Positions 32,325 through 41,301 of a stretch of 58,735 bases of DNA are shown here, piece after piece (position 1 is the first letter of the stretch; the number at the start of each line of letters is the position of its first letter). The notes under the pieces were generated by a model. It made no database searches and was not told the DNA's origin. It saw only the letters and a list, made by a program, of their open reading frames with translations. The DNA is taken from the NCBI GenBank assembly GCA_937968015.1, contig CALBSO010000149.1, positions 1-58,735 on the forward strand, in the 5' to 3' direction. Both the position numbers and the translations under genes were made by a program. This stretch comes from an uncultured Thermomicrobia bacterium. GTDB taxonomy: Bacteria > Chloroflexota > Chloroflexia > Thermomicrobiales > JALYUS01.

Positions 32325-33485
32325 ATGATGTTTCGTGCCGCGGCGAAGATGACCACCGCCGATGAGCGAGCCAACGAGCGCCGCGATCCGGCCGGTGAGA
32401 GGGAATCGCCCGTGACGAAGGGTGCGCGTCAATCGCGCGCCACGGGTGGGTATCGCATCGGTTTCGCGCTCGTCGGCATGCTCGTCCTCGCGTGCGCCGT
32501 GCTCATCCCCTTCGCCATCTTCAATCTGTGGCAGGTACTGATGAGCGCGAACACGGACGCCTATCGTCTCACGGCCCCGCAGTTCGCGCCCGGCGATCCC
32601 TACAGCCTCGTGCGGATCGAGGTCGTCGCGCTCGACGAGGCGCAGCAGATCATTACGCTGCGCGTCTCCGGCTACCACGCGTGTGACCGGGATTGTAACT
32701 ACAACGAGAAGATCGTCTTCTATTCCCTCGCCTCCCGGACGGGGCACTCCGATGGGCTGCCGACTTCCGCGTCGCTCACGCTCCCCGCCAACGCGACCGA
32801 GGCGAACGCGACGTTCCAGTTACCCTTCAAGAGCGACCTGATCCGCTACCCCTTCGATGCAGCCCGGCTCATCCTCGGCATCACCGCGGAGCGGGTCGGC
32901 CCGGACGGTGCGGCCACCCCACTCTCGCCCGACGAGGCCGCGAAGCAACTCAGCGTCGAGATCGCGGATCAGATCCCCCGCGTCCGTCTGCAACCGCCGC
33001 AGGCCATTGACCCGGCGACCGTCCGGCCCGCGCGCGTGAAGAATTTCGACTACCTCGCGGTGTACACCGTCACGTTCGAGCGATACCTTTACCTCAAGAT
33101 CCTCGTCGTCCTGATCGTGTTATTGATCGCGACGGCGGCGGCCTATGCCGCCCTGCTGCGTCCGTTCGACCAACTGATCCTCAATGCGGGTGCGCTGGTC
33201 CTCGGCATCTATGGCGTGCGGTCACTCGTGCTCGGCAGTTTCCCGAACGACACGACCGCGGTGGACATCTTCCTGACCTCGGTCGCCTTCTTCCTGCTCT
33301 GCACAATCGCAGTGCGCGGGCTCAGTTACATGCACCTGAAGAGCGGGTTGAGGCTCCCCGGTCTCGCTCGCGAGCGGGCGACGGTAGGAACGACTCGCGT
33401 GTGCCCGGAGTGCGGCAGCGAAATCCCGAGGACGGCACGCCGTTGCTCCTTCTGCACATCATTTGTCGAGCCGGATAACGTGTAG
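32325..33485 (+). CDS. Membrane protein with C-terminal zinc ribbon (DUF4436-like topology)
   Basis: 386 residues: a charged head (1-40), a membrane helix (about 44-70), a large extracytoplasmic domain (about 75-245) with a disulfide-like pair CDRDC, three membrane helices (about 255-345), then a cytoplasmic zinc ribbon CPECGSEIPRTARRCSFC. The external domain contains PFKSDLIRYPFDAARLILG, the type of segment found in DUF4436 proteins. Start ATG 32325 has AGGGAG six bases upstream. Function unknown. Confidence 0.68.
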   Translation: MMFRAAAKMTTADERANERRDPAGERESPVTKGARQSRATGGYRIGFALVGMLVLACAVLIPFAIFNLWQVLMSANTDAYRLTAPQFAPGDPYSLVRIEVVALDEAQQIITLRVSGYHACDRDCNYNEKIVFYSLASRTGHSDGLPTSASLTLPANATEANATFQLPFKSDLIRYPFDAARLILGITAERVGPDGAATPLSPDEAAKQLSVEIADQIPRVRLQPPQAIDPATVRPARVKNFDYLAVYTVTFERYLYLKILVVLIVLLIATAAAYAALLRPFDQLILNAGALVLGIYGVRSLVLGSFPNDTTAVDIFLTSVAFFLLCTIAVRGLSYMHLKSGLRLPGLARERATVGTTRVCPECGSEIPRTARRCSFCTSFVEPDNV

Positions 33486-33558
33486 GGATGTTCCCGAATC
33501 CTGGCGTTGCGCGGGTTCGATCCCGGCAGGCCACCGGCAGCGACCCGGACCGACCGCA

Positions 33559-34182
33559 CTAGCCCGGAATACCGGCGACGGAGGTGAGCGGCGCGGTGAT
33601 GACATCGCCTTCACCGTCCGCCATCGGCGCGTGCGGGGTGGCGCGGATGTAGCGCAGAGGATTGTAGGAGAAGGAGAACTCCTGCGTCGTCAGTGGGTCG
33701 GAGAACTCGCGGATTTCCCAGTTGCCGTCCGGATAGAGGGCGGCGACATCACGGGCGATCATCTCCGCCTCGGCGAGATCGAGGAAAACATTGCGCTGGA
33801 ACTCGTTGCCGACGACTTCCTGGACCATCTGCAATCGGGGCCGACTGATGACGATATAGCAGCGCGTCGCCTCGATCGCGCGCGTCGTGTCAATCGGCAC
33901 CTGGGTGTAGCAGGTAATGTCGCCCTCGACCTTCGCCTGGCAGGAGAGGCGCAACGGCGCGGCCTTCAGTTTGCGGATTTCTGCATTGGTGCGATCCGAG
34001 AGGTTCCAATCCGGCTCGACCGCGACTTTGCAGGTACCACAGAGGCCATGACCACCGCAATTGAGGAACTTGGCGGGAAAGCCGTAAACGTCAATGCCGT
34101 TATCCAGCGCCGCACGGCGCAGGTTCGCGCCATATGGCACTTCGATGGTGCGGTTCTCGTGCGGGAAGTACACCTTCGGCAT
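33559..34182 (-). CDS. 2Fe-2S ferredoxin-domain protein
   Basis: 207 residues. Residues 1-90 form a plant-type ferredoxin fold with the cluster motif NCGGHGLCGTC (C-x5-C-x2-C) and the fourth Cys in LRLSCQAKV. The C-terminal 110 residues (from about DTTRAIEATRCYIVISRPRLQMVQEVV) have no recognised fold. ATG 34182 has AAAGGAG 8 bases upstream. It may carry electrons to a partner through the C-terminal domain. No oxidoreductase is adjacent. Confidence 0.82.
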   Translation of the reverse strand: MPKVYFPHENRTIEVPYGANLRRAALDNGIDVYGFPAKFLNCGGHGLCGTCKVAVEPDWNLSDRTNAEIRKLKAAPLRLSCQAKVEGDITCYTQVPIDTTRAIEATRCYIVISRPRLQMVQEVVGNEFQRNVFLDLAEAEMIARDVAALYPDGNWEIREFSDPLTTQEFSFSYNPLRYIRATPHAPMADGEGDVITAPLTSVAGIPG

Positions 34183-34386
34183 CGGTTTGATCTCCTTTGA
34201 CCAGCACGTTGTATGGCGCGACCGCAACGGCGCGGCTGCGATGCATGTAGCGTAGCATAATCGCTGCCTCGATGAAACGTTGCAGCGAAATTGACGCGCC
34301 CGCCCATGTGCGCGTACAATCGCGCTACCGGGCTTCCGGATACTCAACACGCAATCACCCGGTCGGGCGGGAAGGAGGGTACGACG

Positions 34387-34461
34387 ATGACATTGCTTGC
34401 TTCCGTGCTGCATGATCGGCGTCGTGACCGTGCCGCCCGCCGGCGGGATACACCCCGGTAA
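34387..34461 (+). CDS. Possible 24-residue leader peptide upstream of rsgA
   Basis: A short frame, MTLLASVLHDRRRDRAARRR plus DTPR, follows an almost ideal ribosome binding site (AAGGAGGGT, about 8 bases before the ATG). Eight of 24 residues are Arg. It lies in a 414-base stretch (34183-34596) that has no other gene and contains further hairpins. Its position suggests a regulatory upstream frame for rsgA, but it could be an independent small protein or a chance SD. Confidence 0.35.
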   Translation: MTLLASVLHDRRRDRAARRRDTPR

Positions 34462-34545
34462 CCGTTCTTATCATCGCTCCTCGACGCTGGATGTGCATGC
34501 ACCACTGGTGGGCATCGCCTGACCGGGCTTGTTGCTGCCTGTCCG

Positions 34546-34567
34546 TCTCCCACGATGTGCTGGGAGA
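34546..34567 (+). promoter_or_regulatory. Hairpin between the leader peptide and rsgA
   Basis: TCTCCCA (34546-34552) pairs with TGGGAGA (34561-34567), loop of 8. It lies 30 bases before the chosen rsgA start and could act as an attenuator or affect ribosome entry. The neighbouring GTGCATGCAC palindrome (34492-34501) and CCACTGGTGG (34502-34511) add alternative stems. Confidence 0.35.
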
Positions 34568-34596
34568 TCAGCGTTTCTCACGAGGAGCATCTCATT

Positions 34597-35694
34597 TTGA
34601 GCAAGACGCGCCGTTCCGTTTCAGAAATTGATGCTGACATCCCCGACGATGACGTTTCCCTCCTGGAAGGTTTGGTGGTGGATGGCAGCCGGGGCATCTA
34701 CCGCGTCGAAACACCCGAAGGGAATCTGCGCTGCGAGATTCGTGGGCGGCTGCGGAAACAACTCTCGTATGCCAAAACGAGTGGCACGACGTTCCGCAAC
34801 AGTGTGCAGCGGGTCAAGGTGCATGACCACGATCCCGTCGCGGTCGGTGACCGCGTGCGCGTGCGCGTCACCGGGCGTGGGACGGGTATGATCGAGGAGG
34901 TCGTCACGCGAGGCGGGGGTGCGTTCACGCGGCGCGATCCGGACGTGGGCCAGGGGACGATCCGCTCCGTCGTCGGGCTGGAGCAACTGATCGTCGTCCT
35001 CGCCGCGCGTGAGCCGGAACCACATCTCGGCCTGCTCGACCGCTTTCTCGTTACCGCCGAATCGGCAGACCTCCGCGCCGTGATCTGCATCAACAAGATT
35101 GACCTGGGTGTGCCGCCGTGGCTCGATGCGCAATTGGCGATCTATCGGGGCCTCGGCTACCCCGTGTTGCTGACAAGTACGGCGTCTGGCAGTGGTATTG
35201 AAGCGCTGCGAGACCGGCTCGCGGGCCGCATCTCCGCCTTCCTCGGACCGTCGGGCGTCGGCAAGTCCAGCCTGCTCAATGCGTTGCAACCGGGCCTGCA
35301 CGCGCGGATCAGCGGTGTCAGCGATGCGACGGGTAAGGGGAGGCACACGACGACCGGGGCACGTCTCTTCCCGCTCGACGGAGGGGACGGTTACATCGCG
35401 GACACGGCAGGCATCCGCGCCCTGACGCTGCAGCAGGAAACGCTGCATCACCTCGACACCTGCTTCCCAGAGTTCCGTCCGTACCTCGGCCACTGTGTAC
35501 TCGGCGATTGCCGCCACCTGCATGAACCGGGGTGCGCCGTCCGCGATGCGTTCGAGGCAGGGGCGATTTCGCAGGCCCGATATGCCAGTTACCACCACTT
35601 CCTGCGCGGCGAAGGCGATCCGGTGCAATCCGCTGCACGCGATGTCTCATATCGCTGGTGGAGCGGCATCGCTGACCGCACTCTCCGTGAGTAG
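34597..35694 (+). CDS. rsgA: Small-subunit biogenesis GTPase RsgA
   Basis: 365 residues: an N-terminal OB fold with a long extension, then a circularly permuted GTPase with the order G4 (CINKIDL), G1 (GPSGVGKSSLLN) and G3 (DTAGI). The C-terminal zinc domain is CFPEFRPYLGHCVLGDCRHLHEPGC. It matures the 30S subunit. TTG 34597 is chosen because GAGGAG lies 9 bases before it; ATG 34555 overlaps a hairpin. The leader region is unusually long and structured. Confidence 0.92.
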   Translation: MSKTRRSVSEIDADIPDDDVSLLEGLVVDGSRGIYRVETPEGNLRCEIRGRLRKQLSYAKTSGTTFRNSVQRVKVHDHDPVAVGDRVRVRVTGRGTGMIEEVVTRGGGAFTRRDPDVGQGTIRSVVGLEQLIVVLAAREPEPHLGLLDRFLVTAESADLRAVICINKIDLGVPPWLDAQLAIYRGLGYPVLLTSTASGSGIEALRDRLAGRISAFLGPSGVGKSSLLNALQPGLHARISGVSDATGKGRHTTTGARLFPLDGGDGYIADTAGIRALTLQQETLHHLDTCFPEFRPYLGHCVLGDCRHLHEPGCAVRDAFEAGAISQARYASYHHFLRGEGDPVQSAARDVSYRWWSGIADRTLRE

Positions 35695-35730
35695 CGAGTA
35701 CTCACAAGTCTGGATGAAGGGGGTTCGCAT

Positions 35731-35743
35731 GCGCAGTGGGGGG
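35731..35743 (-). repeat. CCTAACCCCC 3'-end element
   Basis: Immediately after the ABC-F stop the minus strand reads CGACCTAACCCCCC, matching CGACCTAAACCCCC at 9887-9900 and similar blocks after 24981 and 17015. Here the matching palindrome arm is mostly lost (GCGCATGCG remains). Confidence 0.5.
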
Positions 35744-37741
35744 TTAGGTCGTCATCCCCGCCATTAGCGCGTCCAACTCCGCGGCGAGCGATTCCCAGCG
35801 GGCATAAACGCTGTCCAATTCGTCCTGCGCCTTCTGATAGGCGATGCCGAGTTCGGTGATCCGGGCCGCGTTGCCGCCCGCGTCATTCATCGCATCCGTG
35901 AGGTGGTTCAATTCCTGCTCCAGTGCGCCGACGCGCGCCTCGACGTGTGCGAGCAGTTTGCGGCGCGTCCGCAGCGTCCGCTCGTCCACCGGGCGCGGGG
36001 CTACCGCTCTCGCTAATGGCGTGTCCGTTACCGGAGGCGCCGGTTTCGTCTCTTTCGTTGCCGCCCCGTTCTTTGATGATGCGCGCTCTTCGGCGGTGGC
36101 GCGCTGCCGCTCCTGCGTCCGGCGCATATCGGAGTAGTTGCCGAGATACGGTTGCAACCGGGCAGGCGCGTCCGCTTCGCCTCCTTCGATCATCCAGACC
36201 TGCGTCGCCAGTGCGTCCACGAAGGCGCGGTCATGCGAAACGAAGAGGATCGTGCCGTCGTACTCGTCGAGGACCTCTTCGAGCGCTTCGCGGGCGATGA
36301 TGTCGAGATGGTTCGTCGGTTCGTCCAGGATCAGGAAGTTCGCGCGCTGCAACGTCAGCACCGCGAGCGCGAGCCGTGACCGCTCGCCACCGGAGAGGAC
36401 ACTGACCTGCTTGAATACATCGTCCTCCTCGAACAGGAAGCGGCCAAGGAATGTGCGCGCCGCCTCCTCGGCCATCGGCCGCGCCGCGAGGACGGTGGCG
36501 AGCGCGGTCATCTCCGTATCCAATCCCTCATGCGACTGGGCGTAGTAGCCGACAAGGACATTCGTGCCGAACTGGAACCGTCCATTGAGCGGCGGGATGT
36601 CGCCGACCAGCGTCTTCAGGAGGGTGGATTTGCCGCTTCCATTCGCGCCGAGCATCGCCACCCGCTCGCCCCGTTCGATCAATAACTCAGGCAGGGTGAG
36701 CAGCGCCTTTCGGTGGCCGCGCGCGTCCTCATAGCCGACATTCATTGGGTCAATCTGGAGAACGAGCCGACCGCTCTTGAGCGCCGGATTCATCGCGAGC
36801 GCGAGCCGCTCCTGCTCCTGTGGCCGGTGCAGCCGCTCGACGCGCGCCAATCGCTTTTCCCGCCCCTTCGCCTCCTTGCTGCGTTGCCCCGCGCCATACC
36901 GACGGATGAACTCTTCCGTCCGCGCGATGAACGCCTGCTGCTCCTCGTATTCCTTGCGCCGCCGCTCCATCCGCTCGGCGCGGAGGGTGAGATATGTACG
37001 ATACCCACCCGGATAATCTTCCAACCTGCCGAATGAGAGATCGAGCGTCCGCTCCGTCGTTTTGTCAAGGAATGCGCGGTCGTGCGAGACGACAAGGACA
37101 GCGTGGCGCCACTGGCGCAGAAAGGTTTCCAGCCATTCGAGCGCGGTGAGATCGAGGTGGTTCGTCGGCTCATCGAGCAGCAGCAAGTCCGGTTCACCGA
37201 GGAGCGCCTTGGCGAGCGCGACGCGCGTCTTCTGGCCACCTGAGAGTTGCCGGACGGGCGTATCGAACATCTCGATCGGGAAACCAAGCCCACCGAGCAC
37301 TTGCGCGGCGCGGGGTTCCATTGTGTATCCGCCGTCCACCTCGAAATGGTGCGTCGCGTCCGCGTACTCCTCCATCAACTGCGCGAGGCGGTCACCCCGC
37401 GCTTCGCCCATCGCATGCTCCAACTCCGTCATCCGCGCGCGGAGAGCAATGAGTGGGGCGAAGGCGATCATTGTTTCCGCCATGATGCTATGCGGCGCGT
37501 CGAGTTTCGCTTCCTGCGGCAGATACGTCACCCGCATGCCGCGCGTCAGTGAAACCGTGCCCTCTTCCGCATGCTCAACGCCCGCGATGATCCGCAACAG
37601 TGTAGATTTCCCCGCCCCATTAACGCCGACAAGTGCGATATGCTCGCGCTCGAAGATCTGGAACGCGACGTCACGGAAGACCTCCGCGACCCCGAAATGC
37701 TTCGTGAGGTTCTGAATCGAAAGAATCGTCGCGCCTGGCAC
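35744..37741 (-). CDS. ABC-F family ATPase (Uup/EttA-type)
   Basis: 665 residues with two ABC domains: Walker A GVNGAGKST and GANGSGKST, signatures LSGGQ and LSGGE, Walker B LLLLDEPTNHLD and FLILDEPTNHLD. The inter-domain linker is charged (RMERRRKEYEEQQAFIARTEEFIRRYGAGQRSKEAKGREKRL). The C-terminal tail is a coiled-coil (KLLAHVEARVGALEQELNHLTDAMNDA ...) as in Uup. There are no membrane segments; such proteins act at the ribosome. Start GTG 37741; its SD is distant. Confidence 0.93.
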   Translation of the reverse strand: MPGATILSIQNLTKHFGVAEVFRDVAFQIFEREHIALVGVNGAGKSTLLRIIAGVEHAEEGTVSLTRGMRVTYLPQEAKLDAPHSIMAETMIAFAPLIALRARMTELEHAMGEARGDRLAQLMEEYADATHHFEVDGGYTMEPRAAQVLGGLGFPIEMFDTPVRQLSGGQKTRVALAKALLGEPDLLLLDEPTNHLDLTALEWLETFLRQWRHAVLVVSHDRAFLDKTTERTLDLSFGRLEDYPGGYRTYLTLRAERMERRRKEYEEQQAFIARTEEFIRRYGAGQRSKEAKGREKRLARVERLHRPQEQERLALAMNPALKSGRLVLQIDPMNVGYEDARGHRKALLTLPELLIERGERVAMLGANGSGKSTLLKTLVGDIPPLNGRFQFGTNVLVGYYAQSHEGLDTEMTALATVLAARPMAEEAARTFLGRFLFEEDDVFKQVSVLSGGERSRLALAVLTLQRANFLILDEPTNHLDIIAREALEEVLDEYDGTILFVSHDRAFVDALATQVWMIEGGEADAPARLQPYLGNYSDMRRTQERQRATAEERASSKNGAATKETKPAPPVTDTPLARAVAPRPVDERTLRTRRKLLAHVEARVGALEQELNHLTDAMNDAGGNAARITELGIAYQKAQDELDSVYARWESLAAELDALMAGMTT

Positions 37742-37787
37742 CGGTGATTACTTACCCCCTTTCCCTTCAAGGATACCAAAAGAAAGA

Positions 37788-37811
37788 CCCCGGTGACCGT
37801 CGTCACCGGGG
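37788..37811 (-). terminator. Strong intrinsic terminator of the secreted-protein gene
   Basis: Perfect 10-bp stem CCCCGGTGAC/GTCACCGGGG with a 4-base loop. On the minus strand it is followed by TCTTTCTTTT, a real U-tract. It ends the gene at 37835-39178. Confidence 0.88.
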
Positions 37812-37834
37812 CCAGCAGATTCCGAGGAATCTAC

Positions 37835-39178
37835 TTACGGGTCAACCTGGCTGGAGAGCAGGTCGAACCGGAACGAAGCCGTTCGCCCCGTGGTATCACC
37901 ACGCGCCGAGAACCAATGGGTGCCAACCGGAATCCGACCGTCCACGCCCGCGGGGAACGCGACCTGGTGGAGTATCGCATCGCCGAGAACCGCATTGCCG
38001 GCCTGGGCGTTGATCGGGCCAGGGAACAACTGGATCACGAGAACTGCCACACCCGCCTCGTTCGCCTTGACCGTGGCGAGGAAGTGACTCGTCTGATTCG
38101 GGAAGGTCTGCCAGAAGGTGACCGTCTCGTTCGGACGGAAGTCCCGCGCCGTGCAGACCAGGAAGTCGCTGGCGAAGAACGAGGGCAACTGCGGGAACGC
38201 ACCGTTCGGCACTGCCTGTGTAGCGCCCGCATACGAGCAGCTGAGCGAGCCAATCGCCGACTGGCCGCCGATGTTGCCCGGCAGGAGCAGGAACGCGCCG
38301 ACCGAGGTGAAGTTGGAGTGGTCCCCGCGGCAGGAGAAGGTGTGCAGGCCGACCGGGAACTTGCCGGTGAGCAGATCGAGCTGCAGGAGGGCGGTGCCGC
38401 CGTCGTCAGCGACCAGGGTGCTGAGGGCAACGACGGTGCCATCGGGGTAGGTGTCCCAGAAGGCGACGGACTCACCGGGGATCAGGCCATTGCAGGCAAT
38501 GTCAACATTCGGGTTGTCCCCGTTGAAGAGCGCGTCAACCTGCCGCGCCGAAGCCTTGTGACCAACCGTCGTGTAGACGGTCAGCGTCGCAATGGCATTG
38601 CGCGAGAAGTCATCCGCGGTGCTCTTCGTGATCGTGAACGAGGTCGACGCCTTCTGAAGGCTGACGCGACCGAGCACCGTCACGGTGTACTTGCCGTACG
38701 GCGGAACCGCATTTGCGAATTCCGGCGGCAGAAGGAAGATATTGCTCGTGAACTGCTGGTTGTCTGTCGCGCTTCCCGTTGTGGATGGGTAGCTCCCGGC
38801 AGTACCGGGGAGTCCGAAGCGCAATTGGAAGGTGAGACTGCCCGTACCGTCCGCGAGTGCCTCATCAGCCTGCGGGCAGCATGCTGGCTTCGTAAGAATG
38901 TTACCCTGGTAGTTGACTACAGGGAAGACGCGACCATCCGGGAACGTAATGAAGATGCTGACAACTTCCCCAGGGCCAAAGCCGTTGGCGACGAAGTTGA
39001 CAACACCGCCCGATGCGGTCCCGTCTGACAGAATGACTCGCTGCGTCACCGTTGTTGGCGACGCCGTAAGCGTTGCTCCCGTTGTGTCTGCGGCTACTGG
39101 GGCGATCGCGATAAACGCCATTAGCGTTGCCATCACGACTGTTATGCCCAGGAAGCGCACGGATCGCTTTAGACCCAC
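37835..39178 (-). CDS. Secreted protein with three repeated beta-sandwich-like modules
   Basis: 447 residues. The signal peptide is RFLGITVVMATLMAFIAIAP, with cleavage likely after APVAA. Three modules of about 110-130 residues follow the same scheme, each with P(G/N)E.V.(F/I)..T(F/Y)P..., a middle AD..G.A.L.L.L and an end (F/I)PVG.H.FS.RGD or equivalent. The best pair starts near IPGESVAFWDTYPDG and RPNETVTFWQTFPNQ. Six cysteines allow disulfides. Start GTG 39178 has GAGGAGG 8 bases upstream. With a strong terminator it is a dedicated, probably highly expressed unit. Likely a surface or released adhesin-like protein; no family recognised. Confidence 0.75.
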   Translation of the reverse strand: MGLKRSVRFLGITVVMATLMAFIAIAPVAADTTGATLTASPTTVTQRVILSDGTASGGVVNFVANGFGPGEVVSIFITFPDGRVFPVVNYQGNILTKPACCPQADEALADGTGSLTFQLRFGLPGTAGSYPSTTGSATDNQQFTSNIFLLPPEFANAVPPYGKYTVTVLGRVSLQKASTSFTITKSTADDFSRNAIATLTVYTTVGHKASARQVDALFNGDNPNVDIACNGLIPGESVAFWDTYPDGTVVALSTLVADDGGTALLQLDLLTGKFPVGLHTFSCRGDHSNFTSVGAFLLLPGNIGGQSAIGSLSCSYAGATQAVPNGAFPQLPSFFASDFLVCTARDFRPNETVTFWQTFPNQTSHFLATVKANEAGVAVLVIQLFPGPINAQAGNAVLGDAILHQVAFPAGVDGRIPVGTHWFSARGDTTGRTASFRFDLLSSQVDP

Positions 39179-39370
39179 GTTCCTGTCCTCCTCTGTCCTT
39201 TCGGACCTTGCAAACTGCGGGAGAGATCAGCGCTCGAGACGCCTACACACTTCTCCCATACACCACTGAGTTCCACTGTAGCGCTACTGTACAACGCAGG
39301 AAACCTTCCATGAAATCACCTTGCTTTACCCGTCCCCCCTCCTTCCGACTCCCGTAGCAGACTGTCTGGC

Positions 39371-39379
39371 TGCTATACT
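39371..39379 (+). promoter_or_regulatory. Extended -10 promoter of pyrB
   Basis: TGCTATACT (TGN-TATACT). The leader to ATG 39494 would be about 108 bases and contains AAACGG/CCGTTT (about 39437-39457) and GCGC-GGAA-GCGC hairpins, possibly attenuator-like. The other side of the 315-base gap (39180-39300) carries the leader of the minus-strand secreted gene. Confidence 0.5.
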
Positions 39380-39493
39380 TGCCTTCCGACGGTATTCGTC
39401 ATCTGGCGATGGCCGGTCGAGCCAGATGATCTCTGGCAGTAAAACGGACAACCTGCCGTTTGGTTGCGCGGAAGCGCGAGGAGAATAATTTTC

Positions 39494-40420
39494 ATGGCCG
39501 ACCGAAGCGCCTCGCCACGCCATATTCTCAGCGTTACCGACGTATCGCGGCCCTGGCTTGATGCACTCTGCGCCCGTACGACGGAGATCACGAGCACCCC
39601 GGCGCACCATCCGCTTGCCGGGCGCATCCTCGCCACGCTTTTCTACGAGCCGAGCACACGGACCCGTCTCTCGTTCGAGGCGGCGATGCTCCGGCTCGGT
39701 GGCGGGGTGATCAGCACGGAAAATGCGCGGGAGTTTTCGTCCGCCGCGAAGGGCGAGAATATCGAGGATACGACGCGTATCGTCGAAGGGTACGCGGACG
39801 TGATCGCCGTGCGCTATCACGAGCGCGGCGGCGCGGCACGCGCGGCAGCGGTCGCGAGCGTACCAATCATCAATGCGGGCGATGGTCCCGGTGAACACCC
39901 CACGCAGGCGCTCCTCGATTGGTTCACACTCGCCCGCGAGTTTGGCGCGGTGGACGGCTTGCGCGTCGCGCTCGTCGGCGATCTCGCCAACGGGCGGGCG
40001 GCGCGCTCCCTCGCCATGCTCCTCGCCCTCGCTCAGAACGTCTCGCTCGTCTTCGTCTCCCCCCCGGTGACGCCGATGGGTACGGATGTCAAGGCATATC
40101 TCGAGGCGCGCCGTGTCCGCTGGGAGGAAACGACGGACCTGCGTGGTGTGCTGCCGAATGTGGACGCGGTGTATATGACCCGCGTGCAGAAGGAACGCTT
40201 CGGCACAGACATGGACGCCTATCAGGCCGCCCGTATCTACACGTTCACACCGGACTTGCTCGCACTCCTTCCCCCGCGCGCGCGCATTCTCCACCCCCTC
40301 CCGCGCGTGGACGAGATCGCGGCGGAAGTAGACGCCGACCCGCGCGCCGCGTACTTCCGGCAGGCCCACAACGGCATGCTCGTCCGTATGGCACTCCTAG
40401 AATGGGCGCTCGGAACGTAA
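39494..40420 (+). CDS. pyrB: Aspartate carbamoyltransferase catalytic subunit
   Basis: 308 residues. The carbamoyl-phosphate loop is FYEPSTRTRLSFE (50-62), with ENAREFSSAAKGENIEDT (the loop reaching the next subunit's active site), HPTQALLDWFTL, the aspartate-site MTRVQKERF and HPLPRVDEI. Pyrimidine synthesis step 2. ATG 39494 with GAGGAG about 10 bases upstream is preferred to 39464. No pyrC, pyrI or carA follows; it stands alone between two secreted-protein genes. Confidence 0.95.
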   Translation: MADRSASPRHILSVTDVSRPWLDALCARTTEITSTPAHHPLAGRILATLFYEPSTRTRLSFEAAMLRLGGGVISTENAREFSSAAKGENIEDTTRIVEGYADVIAVRYHERGGAARAAAVASVPIINAGDGPGEHPTQALLDWFTLAREFGAVDGLRVALVGDLANGRAARSLAMLLALAQNVSLVFVSPPVTPMGTDVKAYLEARRVRWEETTDLRGVLPNVDAVYMTRVQKERFGTDMDAYQAARIYTFTPDLLALLPPRARILHPLPRVDEIAAEVDADPRAAYFRQAHNGMLVRMALLEWALGT

Positions 40421-40570
40421 GGAAAAACGAGATATGGACGCGTATTGCGCGATAATTTCATCAGGCGCCCTGGAAGGTGATTGGGGGTAAAGGCTACGTC
40501 ACCAAGAAGATAGCCTTGTCTCAACGTGATGGGCAATCTCTCTCAATACTCGCGAGGCATGAGGCATAAA

Positions 40571-40597
40571 GAAGCGGCCCTCAAAAAGGGCCGCTTC
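40571..40597 (-). terminator. Strong hairpin terminator
   Basis: Perfect 10-bp stem GAAGCGGCCC/GGGCCGCTTC, loop of 7; on the minus strand followed by TTTATG. It closes the small secreted-protein gene and also faces the end of pyrB, 150 bases away. The rest of 40421-40570 shows nothing. Confidence 0.82.
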
Positions 40598-40627
40598 GAT
40601 CAGTCATACGCCGGGTCGAGATACCCC

Positions 40628-41083
40628 TTAGCCGTTGAAGTTCGCAATCACATAGGTTCTCCCCGGAAGCGTTAGGTTGCCTGGGACATCCGTCTCTGGG
40701 ACGACGAAGACGTTCACACCGTTGGTCTGCACCAGCCATAGCGGATACGCAGAAGGCTGAATGATCTGAAGGCCACAACCGGAGAAATCCACACTCCGGG
40801 TGGTCGCACCATCGTTCAGGTTGCCGGTCGTGATGTACACGCACCCAGCAAGGTTACGAGCATCCGTATCGTCGCTGAGTCTCACCGCGTCCCGGTATGT
40901 CGTAACCGTGACCCTCGGGTTTGTACTGTCGACAGCGGACACGTCGCTACCGACGACGACCGTCAATATGCCGCCGGTCGCCGCCGGCGTCGTTGCACCG
41001 ACAGACGAGACGCCCACCGTGAGCATCAATGCTGCAATCCCCGTACCTACTGCGAGTCGCAGTTTTTGCCCAGACACACGCAT
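40628..41083 (-). CDS. Small secreted protein (151 aa)
   Basis: Signal peptide at 1-30 (KLRLAVGTGIAALMLTVGVSSVGA, cleavage near GAT). The mature part is Thr/Val/Asn-rich with two cysteines (AGCVYI and SGCGLQI), likely one disulfide, and an all-beta look. No known family. ATG 41083 has GAGGAGGA close upstream. The unit has its own good promoter and terminator, as does the larger secreted protein at 37835. Confidence 0.72.
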   Translation of the reverse strand: MRVSGQKLRLAVGTGIAALMLTVGVSSVGATTPAATGGILTVVVGSDVSAVDSTNPRVTVTTYRDAVRLSDDTDARNLAGCVYITTGNLNDGATTRSVDFSGCGLQIIQPSAYPLWLVQTNGVNVFVVPETDVPGNLTLPGRTYVIANFNG

Positions 41084-41131
41084 GGCCCGTTCCTCCTCTG
41101 TACAAAACCTACCGAACGCTCGCGACGCCTT

Positions 41132-41160
41132 ATCCTATACCAACGATCTGTCCCGGTCAA
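41132..41160 (-). promoter_or_regulatory. Sigma-70 promoter of the small secreted protein
   Basis: Minus strand: -35 TTGACC (41155-41160), 17 bases, -10 TAGGAT (41132-41137). Transcript start near 41125, leader about 42 bases. Confidence 0.6.
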
Positions 41161-41301
41161 CTAGCGGGCGTCACAACAATTTTTCGAGTTATGACAACTT
41201 CCTGTCTCTGCCCACTTCGTTGCCGCGGCACCCCGCTGCTACGACTATAACGAAGAACGTACCGATTGGTTGCGCGGTTTTTCGTGTACGCTCCGAATTC
41301 G

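Noticed and set aside
37835..39178. RGD cell-adhesion motifs in the secreted protein
   Set aside because: RGD tripeptides occur twice but within the repeat scaffold (FS.RGD); they are more simply explained by module conservation than by integrin-type binding.
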